Below, piece by piece: positions 36,801-48,400 of a DNA stretch of 64,000 nucleotides. Below the pieces are notes generated by a model. That model worked only from the letters and a program-made list of their open reading frames with translations. It was not told the origin of the DNA and ran no database searches. The stretch spans positions 89,231 to 153,230 of the forward strand of contig ML133442.1 of the NCBI GenBank assembly GCA_003864495.1. The letters are read 5' to 3'. The position numbers and the translations under genes are program-made. Origin of the DNA: Nemopilema nomurai. Taxonomy: Eukaryota > Cnidaria > Scyphozoa > Rhizostomeae > Rhizostomatidae. The stretch's first letter is position 1. Each line of letters opens with the position of its first letter.

Positions 36801-37552
36801 TTTTCGCAAAGCCGTTGAGGCTCTTTGGCAAATGGCTTGCTCTTTGAACATAGTCATGCGCTGAAACATGCCTCATTCTTCATTTTGCCGTCAAGACCCG
36901 CCTTCTCTATACAGCAGCCTAGTACTGCCTGTCATAACGTAAACGAGACAGATTCCATCCATCATGTCTTCTTTTAAACTGATTCTTTCGGCATGGTGGT
37001 GGCATGTCATATGGGAGGTCTGATAACACGAGGTCCGAAAGTGTCTTCTTGTCCCACTTCTGACTCACTGGAAAGTGGAGGCTCTGTTCTCTTCCAGAGA
37101 AGAACAATAACTGTTAATGAAGATCTAGCGAGAGATTAGCCTTTGCTTGAGAATAACTAGGTGGGTAATGAGATCCCATCAACTACTTATAGTAAAAATT
37201 GCAGTGTCCAGCTCAAATCTATCTAATGTCTTACACGGAATTGCTTTCGATTCAATCTTAGGCCGCCTGACAATCGAACATGATAAAACATGTTGTAGCA
37301 TTACATCATTAAGAATGATAAGAGAAACTAGCATTGAAATGAATGTGTTTTTCTTAGCATGCGTGGATAAGTACAAATTCTGTCGAAGATTTTACGTCGA
37401 TTGCATACTCGGTCACAACAAGCCATTCATGGAGACGAATTGTCCAGTGACGTGTCGAAAGTGTGGTAAGTGCATGGATGCAAGCAATCTTTTTGCAAAA
37501 TAACGAGGCTCTGTGCACACGTTCCAAAATATTTTAGTGTTTTTTAGATTAA
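33882..37552 (+). CDS. Secreted protein with three ShK (six-cysteine) domains
   Basis: Exons: 33882-33960 (signal peptide of about 24 residues, MEKTAFVLFCCLAIFVLA...), 34677-34793, 35040-35156, 37358-37465, then either a last exon starting at 37548 that adds two bases and TAA (550-552), or read-through of exon 4 to the stop at 37501-37503. All internal introns are phase 1 and each of exons 2-4 encodes one domain with six cysteines (31,40,47,58,62,65; 69,77,86,97,101,104; 106,113,120,133,137,140). Intron 1 begins gcaagt: only this GC donor joins exon 1 in frame with exon 2. The family includes potassium-channel-blocking peptides, but most multi-domain members are not toxins, and the Lys-Tyr dyad is absent at the expected place in all three domains. 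Precise function unknown. About 141 residues (152 if read through). Confidence 0.8.
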
Positions 37553-39458
37553 GCATATGGCATTAAGACAAAGTGACTTACAGTTTGAGGGAGCCAAGGA
37601 AAAATCCCTTGGTTGAATGATTACCGGTTTTTTGGTGTCTCCAAGAACAGGCAGCAGTTCATGGAAACAATTGTGAAAGCGATGGCGTAAAACTAAAAAA
37701 TACCATGTTCACCAAGCCTCTATCTCGCTGTTTAACTATTTTTGTGGACAAGCGAAGCCAATCTGGCTCAAAATACTACATCGCATTTTTCATACTTCAT
37801 TGCTTCTCTTAGAGAATGTTTTGCGAGAAGTACACACTTCCCTTCGAGGGGGGTGCATTGAGCTCGGCAAATATCATTCCAACTATGAATCATTTTGTTT
37901 CTGTATAAAAAAGAAAACATCCCGGCTAGTTATGATAAACATTCAGCATGTTATTAATCTCATTATTAAAAACAAGCCACATATTCCTGGACAGGTCAGC
38001 CAGCCGGTAAAATCATTATTATGTCTCTTTTCTCAGTGCCACGTAAAGGCAAGTGGTCGAAATCGTTGGCAAGGATTAAAGGCTGAAGAGTACAGAAATG
38101 GCTTGGTCGCCCCATCACCATGGGCAGGTCGCTGTATCTGGATTTCAACTAACTTTACGCTTGAATTTTGCTTCGTGGGGTAACTTAATTATTGCGTAGA
38201 AGATTATTGCGTAGAAATCTGTTTAAAGATGCATCATTACTTATCGACAACATTATCGGCTTTAAAATGAAAATGTAGCTTAAGGAGTGCGTCTGTGTGT
38301 TTGTCCAGTAGTGTATAAATTAATGTGTAGCCTTTGGGATCATATCAACTGTTATCACTGTATCTTTTACAAAATAGTCCTTTTTTAACCTTGACCTGTT
38401 ATAACTAACGCTATTGATGACGTTCGATGGCAGCTCCATATCAGCAGCATCTCACGCGAGACAAACTGCCGCAACTCGTTCTTTTCATACAAAAGGAATT
38501 TGCGTTGGCATTAAAAGAAATAAAGACTACTATAGAAGCAGCCTGAAGCCAAATAAGACACAGTGGATGGTCTCTTCTTCGTGATATCGATCTAATGAGA
38601 ACAGCATTAACACGAATATGCTTTCATTTGGCAAAAGCCAATATTATAGAAATCCATGTTGTACTGTTGCTTTTATAATAGAATGTAAGGTTCTTTCACA
38701 AAAGCCTCTAGATATATCACCACTTCAGGGCACTCAAAGCGTCGACAACAAAAACGGGCGCATAGATGTGGGAACCAGGGATAGGGGAGGGAAATGATGT
38801 GGGTAAAGGGGACACGTGTAGCCCCAACTTTTCAGCATTTGAGGGTAAGTGCTCCTTGCAGCTTACAACTTTGTCTCTCCTTAGCGTACTGCGCAACTTA
38901 AACGGCTCCTTGAAATACCAAGGACGTAACAAAATTGTTAGGGCCTGGTTTTTCAAGTGTCCACTGGCGCATTATCTTCTTACTCTTCTACAACAATATC
39001 TGCAGTTACATATTTATAAACTCCGAAAGATGAGAAACTTGTTGAAAGTACTTTTCAAATCGTGTGTTTCTAAACCCCACCCCAAAAAGTTTAGAAATGC
39101 TTCCGATGTCCTTAAATAGGGGCCATTCTCAAACTAGGAAATTGTTCATATAAAGATCGGTATGTCCGAGAGCTTCAATGCATCACATCATGGCAGTTGC
39201 CCATAATCCAAACGCAAGGCTTTACCATATCCAGTGACAAACACGAGAACATCGTTAGTCAATATGAAGCTCTGGCAAGCGACAAAAATATTTGGCATAT
39301 TACAAATCTGGGAACCACAGGGAAGACAAAATGCGCCTGGTTTCAAAGGCTTAAGGCTGGTAGCGTAAGTTACAGGAGTGAATTCCTGATAATCCTATCA
39401 TGTCCCCCTTGGTGCGCCTACCAGCCATAAGGTCTTTTGGTTGGCTCCAAATCACATC
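37553..39458. other. Convergent spacer between the ShK gene and PEX1
   Basis: 1.9 kb between two genes whose 3' ends face each other. It holds open frames at 37,800-38,183 and 38,766-39,119 (plus) and 38,717-38,956 (minus) with no recognised domain and no supporting splice or context signals. Additional ShK exons were looked for by cysteine spacing and not found. An aataaa at about 38,518 could be a polyadenylation signal for the plus-strand gene. Confidence 0.4.
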
Positions 39459-42400
39459 TCACGCCAAAGTGACTCTCGAGTCTATCTCCTCTGCTCTGTA
39501 ATCTCCTTTTCGCGAATCGTTGAAACGCCTGAAACTAAATTGAATTGCAACAGTTAGATGTCTACTGGTGTTTTAAATGTAATATGACAAATGATAGAAT
39601 CACAATTAATTGTGAAAAGAAGTACAATAACAGCCGGACAATGTCATCGCAATTGAAAGCGAAAACGTTCAAGTTGGAGCATAAATCGCTATATACGTTA
39701 TTAAAGAATTGTAACATAATATAAAGCATAGGCCTTCTCACTTCAAACGGGTTGCTCACTGAAAATATCAACAGAGGCACTAGTTAGTTTTCTATGACCC
39801 AGGTTAATAAATCTGTTCATTTTCTAAGAAAAAGTTGGCATTTGGTACGTGCCAAGTTTTCTCTAAAGACTTTTAGGCAAGCATAGTAATACGAGCTCAC
39901 ATATCTACAGACAACGAAATAGATAGGTACCCCAAGGCCAATGGGTATGATCGAAATAGATATGTACCCCTAAGTAAAAAGGTGTTGTTGTTGTTTCTTC
40001 AATCAAAAGCTGAGTCATTATCAATTCGCAGAAAATGGGTTGTGCAGCCTACAAAAACGTCTGATCGGCTTTCTTTTACTGAAGCAAGACATTCTTTCAC
40101 TATTCAAGCATCTTTAAATAAATGGATTAATTTTGAAGCAATTATAAAGTGGATAAATTTATGTTTTCTAACCATAGCTGGTGAAGAATTGGAGAAACTG
40201 TAAAGCTTAAGTATATTATAAGAAAATTATAATGGTAGAAGTAATATCACAGATTCAAAGTAATTTAAAAAAATCAGACATGAAAGGAAATCACTGAAGT
40301 ATAAAAAACAGCAAAAAAGGTTAGATGCTGTGCTAACAAAGATTTGAGTCAAAAACAAACTGAGACATATCACTCGGAAAGACAGTTATGACCTTGATAG
40401 GCTGTGAATTTTAAATTACATATGATACTATGTCAACATGACAAAGAAACTATAAATAGAAAGAGTTTTCCACAATGAATGGATTGACAAACGGCGGTAT
40501 CTTTACTGACTGGAGAAAGACCTTTGAAGGAACAATTCGTGTACAAGGAATAGAAAACACACACCGCTCAATTGCGACTGCATTCAATTTGTAAAAGATT
40601 TTACTGTTTTAATTTGAAAATTAATCACTAGAAATCAAATTTTTCCGCTGTTAATAGTTGTAGTCAATTAAAAAGAAGACGTACATGGTTTCGTAGCGCG
40701 ACATGTCACTTGTAGTAACAGATGGTCTGGTTCTTCTTAAGGCTTCCATGATGTCATCATTTGATATCTTCATGCAAAGATCTTCTTCTGAGATCTGAAA
40801 AGATGTTCAAGATGATGTAGATAGCATGCTTTGTGTGAAACAAGAATGTTGATATGGAGGCGGTTAAAAGAAAGAAAAATAATGAGGTAACGATAAAGTG
40901 TAACCAAAAAGGCATCTATGCTATTAGGATCTTCTAGGAAATAGGAAACTGACTAGTAAAATTTCCAAACAGAGTCTGGAAAGGACAAGATACTAATTTG
41001 ATCGCCTTTAGAGCAGAACACACACTGCCCTAAGATAGATTAAAGAAGGGTTTGGATTCAATCGGCTCCGTGTAGAAGTAAAGCCTTTGCACTTGACACT
41101 GGGTCAAATTGGAACCAATCCAATTTCTTTGGCGAAGACGGTTTAAAAATCGTTGCATAATTTTAACAGGACAAAACGGCCATATTTGTTCAAGACATAC
41201 TTCAGAGAATCCATTGACGTAATATGTCCAACTAAAGCATTCCCTTAATTCCCTGAGATTGATACCAGCGTTGAGAGATGAGCTTTTCCAAATGTTTTGC
41301 TTCTTGGGGCATATGCTAATATTTTTCCAGAAAGGTTCCCTAGCCGACACTGAGTTCTCAAATCAAAGTAGTGGCTCACTGACCATGAAAAACCGCTGCA
41401 TCCGTTGTCTTATGTGACACACCCTTTTCCAAGAGTCAATTCCAATTATAAAACATCTTAGTTTATAGCCAATATAAATTTGAAAGATTTGCATCAGATT
41501 ACCTCCACCTTTTCTTGACTCTCAAAAGCTTTAGCAATAATCTCCGGGTGTCTTTTATGAATGGCAATAAGTTGGGCGTTGTAAAGAAGTGCCTTAATGT
41601 CGGCCCCAGAGAAGTCTTTTGCGTTCTCACACACTTGATTCGTGTCTACAGACTGATCCAAACGAACGTCCAAGCTTAAAGCTTTGAATATCTCAACACG
41701 GTCGTTCTAGATAAAATGTGATAATTCAAGCTATCAATGAAAGAATAGGTCAGTTCTTAAACAAAGCCTTGGGACATGTAAGCAGTCTAGCAAAAGCATA
41801 AATATGGTAGCGAAATGGTACATTAATGGAACAAATTTCTACCAGATTAGCTTTAACGGGCTTTTGAATTGGCGAAGTATTACACTAAAATACAATTCGG
41901 CTAACACTAAGTATTACACTAAAACACGGCTTCTTTATTAGAAGATGTAACGGTACTTCACTTCCCAGTGACTTTTGATCAAGATCCTCATACAGAAAAG
42001 GAGGGATAAAATACATGAAAAAATCCTTTGTTTCAAGGAACTTTACTTTAGATGGGCCAGAATCGGGATTCCCAAAGCTAAAACCTTGCTGATAATGAAG
42101 ATGCCTTAGAGCCATTTTAGCTACAGCTTTCGAAACCCTCGAGACCCTTCTTAAACTGTCTTTACGAGTCACCGATTACCGAAAACAATTTCCCATTTTG
42201 ATGATACTATTCCGCCTGTTTAATTTGTAAGAATAGGACATTTTTCTTTTTAATCAATGCTTCGTCACTATATATGATATTCAATTCCAAAGAGGACATT
42301 TAAAGTAATTGAAAAGCTTCATGTTCCACAAAACGGATATTAAACTTAAGTTTACTTATGTTTAAATGCCAAAACCACTTAAATACTAACTGCACTTTCG

Positions 42401-45400
42401 CGACTGCAAATTTTTGGGCAAACATGCAACTTCTATCGACAAACTTGTAGTTTTTATCGACAAATTTGCAACTATTATAGGGCAGTTATAATGGCAATTG
42501 CCAAATTTCATGTCTTGAACCGGAATAAATGGCAGATGTTTATCATCCCGAAAAGGTGAAAATGATTAGCTCCGGTACGTACCGCATCAGGCATGGGACA
42601 GTATACACACTTATCAAGGCGACCGGGCCTAAGTAGAGCCGGGTCAATCAGGTCCGGTCGGGATGTCGCAGCTAGTACGAAAACTTTCTCCAATTTCTCA
42701 ACGCCATCCAACTGTGTGAGCAGCTGATTAACAACGCGGTCAGTCACTCCGGTGTTGTCGTGGCCTCTTTTCGGTGCAAGTGCGTCGAACTCGTCAAAGA
42801 AGAGTATGCATGGACTGGCACTCTGAGCTCTATGACATGGTGATATGAGAAAAGACTTAATAGTAGGCCCAAAGTGTCATTCACTCTAGGCAATGTACAA
42901 CGTTGAAAAAGACGCTTTTGCACCACTACTCCTTCTGAAAAACAGCAAACAGATGACCAAGAAATGTTTAAAACGAAAATATAGAATTCATAGAATGGTC
43001 AGCTGAAATCCTACTTAATCAAACTGCAGGGTTGAACGTTGAGACAATGCGGATGCATATCAGTATCCATACCTAACATTAAGACAGTTCCCCTCCTTTA
43101 TTATACAATTCCAAGAGCATTTATGTACAATGAAATCAGTATCCATACCTAACATTAAGACAGTTCCCCTCCTTTATTATACAATTCCAAGAGCATTTAT
43201 GTACAATGAAACCTTTTACAAATACATGTCTATGCAGTGTCTTTCCTTGGATAATTGTAGATGCTGTGTATTGTTTCATATCTGTCCAGAGTCTCTTTCG
43301 TATCAATAGGACTTTATTAAAATCGAGTGTCGAGAACTTGAAATAAGAATGAAGTTGAACTTCAAGCCATATTATGAGTGAGTAAATAAAAGCTGAATAG
43401 AGCACCTTGCAAATAGGTCCCTCACGTTCTGCTCACTGCTTCCAACGTATTTGTTCAAGAGCTCGGGGCCTTTGATGCTAACAAAGTTCATTCCGCACTC
43501 TTTGGCAACAACTCCGGCCATCAAGGTCTTCCCTGTCCCAGACGGGCCGTACAATAACACACCTGAGCGCATTCGGAAGGGACATTTTGAAAACAGGCCA
43601 TCATACTATCGAAAGACGAAAGTCAAAGTGCTTTACATGGTGCATTTTAATATCTGGCATTAGAAAGACCAATAGACAGAAAGATTAGTTTATTTGAACA
43701 TGTGAATATAAAGCGGCAAACACATTTTATATCAAGGATTTTTGGAAAGAAACTCTAGCAAATATTAATAGGCATTGGTAAAGATGGAGAAATTATGCCC
43801 CCAGCAACTTTACTGATTTGGGCAAGATTAGGTTACTGACAAACAGCTAGAGACAGAATATTCCAGAGAACTATGATCGTTAAAGCCTGTATCGAAAGAA
43901 GCACCGACACAGACAGACAAGATGCAAATGATTCGAACCTTCATTGGCCATACAAAGGTTTCCATGAGGACTTTCTTAGCTTCTGCAAGACCTCCCACGT
44001 GATTCCAGCCCAGAATTCCCGGTGAATGCAATGCAATTCCATGCAGACCGAGGGGTTTATAGCCATTTAGGCCCTCTGTGAAATCACCATAGTCGAGTAG
44101 GCCAGGTTCTGCAGGGTATGAAAATCAAAGATTAAATGGATTACTGGCGATGGAACAAGCCTTTTACTTAGACTAGATCTTGACTGAGGCTATGTGCAAA
44201 GGGGCTACAATTGCTGCTACATCTTGGGGGCTCAAACCCTTAAATGAATCATTTCCTAGCTTCGATATTCGTTTCCAAAAAAAGTTTCCACTACACCATC
44301 CCAAGCAATGATGCCGCCTCCCGGTCAAAACATCCCCTTCTCAACGCGCCTAGGAACAGCAATCCCCCCGCCTCCACAGTTCCCGACAGCCTTTTTCCGC
44401 CATCAAAGAAATCCTCCTCTTTCTTGTTACGTTAGTGCTTTCTTTAGCTGCTCTTTTAGGGAAATGTCACTTGAGGGTAATTCATCATGTTAGCACAGCT
44501 CTGCTCTTCAACCTCCCTGAACTTGATGGACTTAGACAATCTTAGTGTTGAGACTTCATTCATTAATCACTTTTTAAGGAACATCAGTTGCTGATTTCAA
44601 CAGTTAGAAATTATGAGAAGGGCTCAAAACAGGGTCGCACTACCAACACTCTAATCAAGGGTATTGAATCACATTCGCTTAACATCAAAGAGATTCGTGT
44701 TTTCTACAACTTTGCTTTTCACATAGTAGGTAAATGCTGGACAAACGGGCGTTTACATAGTACTGCAAAGACAATGCAAACACTGGCCATCTGAAGGAAG
44801 TTGAGCTTATGGAGGTCTCGCTGGTGGCCATAATTTGCCCTCTGCTCAAATACATTTGCCCGCGAAGCCATCGCAGGTCGTGAAAAGAAAAGTTTATATT
44901 TCCAAAGGATTAATTTGAAATATCACGAGACTCAAGACGCTTACAGTAAAAGCTCTATTAAGCCCCCGGGGCTTATTTAATTCTCGAGGTCTTATAGAGG
45001 GGTTAAAAGAGAGGGGGGCTTATTAGAGAGGGGGGGGGCATATTTCAAAAATCAAGATCAAGGATATAGACATGATTTCAAGCAGTTGAGTTTCGCAAAT
45101 ATTTCAGATTAGATTTTGCAACTGTTTCCAGAGGGCATCATGTTTGCAAGAAGTTTTGAAAACATTTTGTTGGAGAAACATGATTTAATCAACACTGCTA
45201 GAGACATTGAAGACAGGACTGGCGAAAAAGACATTTGCTCTCAAACACATGAAATAAGAAACAACATTACGACGAAAAACGTCATGAGCTATCACTAAAT
45301 CATTGCTAATAGCCCCAGTTGGGAGAACTCCAATGCGTTAGTTGAAATCGTACCCATTCCAGGTTACGTCTAGTGTAAATGTTCGGTCGATGAATAGGTG

Positions 45401-48400
45401 TCGCCAAGGAGCGACCAATGTTCAGAGTAACAAGGACTTAGTCTAAGGATTTACAAACAAATGACATTGTAATTACAATTAATGTTTAAAATATATTTCT
45501 AAAAAAATTTCTTTCATCTACAGGTACAAAACCTGTATTAGAGAAATCTTCAAAACGGCTACATAGCTCTACACCGGGAAGGGGGATTTTTATAGGTTGA
45601 ATTGGTCTACAAAACAGAAAATGAAAATTTAACTGAAACATATAGCAGAAAGCTGTTTAATAAAAAGTTCATCTGTCCCTGGCTCTAAGTTTACAGGACA
45701 AAAAGCAATAGAGTCATTTGGCTGTTGTTTTGACGTTAGGCCACTTCTAGCTTACCCAGGCCTCTATCAGGTCTTATTCTGAAGTCTACTGACACAACTA
45801 AGGCAACCAACACCTCCACAATCACCGCGCTGAGCCATGGGTATTGTCCCCCGTGTACTCTCGCTGGTCTTGGCTACATGCTACGAGCTGACCTATTGAT
45901 TTCTAACTCGAGAGCCAAAGAGTTCAAAAGAGAAAAACACGTGAAAACGGGAATCTACAAACCAAAGGTCGTTTACCAGAGTTTGGTTTCGGGTTCATCG
46001 CAGAGGAGTGTTTAGCACGCTTCAGAATAATCTCCAAATCCGCAGGAAGGTGTCCTTTAGTTAAAGCAGCCATCTTTCTGAACAGAACAGAGATGGAGAG
46101 CATTACAGACAGGAAAATTGCAAACTACATATAAAAGGCCAATGGGCCACAAGAAATCAAATTTACGTTAATTATCAAATAAAGTATTGACGGAAAAGGA
46201 ATCAGGAATGAGCAACCAGAAAAGGCAATGATATAGCTACGGAGCCAGATTCTGCCGCTAAAGTGGAACTATAGGAGACTCAAGTGTCCAAAATGAATGT
46301 CTTTGAATGTCTTGAGATAACGTACAAAATTCATACATCATTCAATAAAGAAACTCCGTGCATTTGATTGAATTGGACTTTTTTGAATGCGCTCTAAAAA
46401 GATGTGCTCTAAAAAAATTCAAGTTTGGTCCATTGACCCGAACAAGGCTAAACAACCTTTGAGGCATCAATCGTCAACCTTCAGATGAGAAGGATCTCTA
46501 CTCTGTCTGTAAGAAACCATGACAACTGCCAACTTATGCAAAGAAGCTTATAAAGTGAATTGCTTGAATCTGCAATCGATAACAAAACAATGGAACGGAT
46601 TTTGGCATTAGACAGCAAAAGAGGTTACCTAAAAAGGTTACCTCACATCAGGTGGTGAGCTTTCTTTAATACACAAATGACAGATTTTACTTTATTGATC
46701 TCAGCCTAATTTCAGATTGTTTAATCGCACTGCATTCATGGGCGTGCACATCATGTCGAAAACTTCCTCTGTTTGATTTATTTCAGATATCCTCTGGCAC
46801 ACAAAAGACAGCAGTAAGACCAACAAGGGCAAGACGCACAAGAATATTGACAATGGAGAAACCGCATTTTGATAAAAAGGTCAACCTATTGATATAAAGG
46901 AATACTACAGTTGCAAGAAATTAGAAACAACTGCAATATTTATGGCAAGAATTATGAGCACTCTTGAATAGCTATGAAAAACATTTAGAGTGTATAAAAA
47001 TGAACTAAGTCAGTCTTTCAAAGTTTGGATAATGAATTACCTGACATGAGAAGAATCAGAAAATGTACATGGCAGCCGCTTTGCGATCTTGAATAGAATA
47101 TCTTCTCTGGCATCTTCGTCGGGCGGGTGCAAAACAAGGCAAGTCTCAATAAAGTGCCAGCCAGACGGGGTGCTGAAGATTTCGTGCAGAGAACTTTTGC
47201 TTTTGCTTATAAGAACTGTCACGACAGAGTTTGAAGCGACCATCTCATTTCGCAGCAAATCCTTTAAACCTGAAAAAAATAAGTTAGATAACAAGCACAT
47301 ATATTTCTGAAGCGATGAAATCTAATGCAGAACATGATGGAGAGACACCTTGACACTAATTGGACCCTTGAAACAGTCCCAGGTCTTTACTGAGCTGTGA
47401 ATACAATCTCTGCCAAACGTCGTGAAATACTTGTTCTTATTTATGGTTTCCAAACGCTGTAAATCCACCGACACCTCAAAAAATTTTGTGTATCGCAAAA
47501 GGAATTATTCTACAGTGATGGATTTTCTAATATTTTTGGCTTTCACCTCACAATACAGCCTTGTTTTAGGAGGGCAATGGCTTTGCAACCACCAAAAAGA
47601 CACGGAAATAGAACCCGAATTGCAACTCAGGCTGTTCCAACTATTTTTGGCAGAGATTGTAGGCCTCTAACAGATGCCTCACGGGCCTTGTGTGAGAGTG
47701 TTGTGGAGAAGAGACGGAAGGAATGCGGTAGAGAGCGATTAAGGAAAATGGTTTTTTGTGAATAGGGGAGAGAAGACTCATCAGTGGAAAAGGATGAGAG
47801 CAGGGATTCATGCTTAGAAGGCGTGTTGGTCAATGCTCTGTCGAGTCTGCTGTCACTATATATAGAAGAAAGGGACTAGATATAACCTTATCAGACATCC
47901 AAGCATTTCTTGGAGAACTGTTTCTTTTAATAGAATGAATTAAAATAGAGAAAGGCATGGGATCAAAGAGAAACCTTCGGCGAGTTTGCTGTGATACTGG
48001 ACGGTTGGGTCTGCATCTTTCAAGGGATCAGGCTGTTTGATTAAATAATCAACGTCATCGAAAACAACAATTGAGGGCTGCCGCCATCTTGCCTCCTCCA
48101 AAGCTAACTCCATCCTGCGCAAGATCGTCTCGGGTTTTTTGCCTGTGAAGATAACACGAAGACAAAACATTAAAACTTGCAATGGCAACGCAGCCTGATG
48201 CTACCAGTTTCATCAGATTCAGCTTTATCCTCGCAAGCTTGTAGTGATGAAAAGTTCATAATAACAAAATAATGACTGCTGTGAAGAAATTTCTGATAAA
48301 AGGCCCAGTAAAAGCTGAGAGAGAAAAAAATAGCATCTTTCTTATGCCCATACGAAGCCCCTGCGCTTTTGTGTTGTTCTAAATTGATTGTCACATATCT

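Noticed and set aside
39915..39970. Direct repeat of a 19-bp segment (cgaaatagata.gtacccc), copies 37 bp apart
   Set aside because: Real, but short and intronic with one mismatch; no structure around it suggests an element.
41030..41350. 106-codon minus-strand frame as an extra PEX1 exon
   Set aside because: Exons 16 and 17 already join in phase, and the frame shows no similarity to PEX1.
44244..44493. Overlapping Pro/Ser-rich plus-strand frames
   Set aside because: They overlap in two frames with biased composition, in PEX1 intron 12, with no domain.
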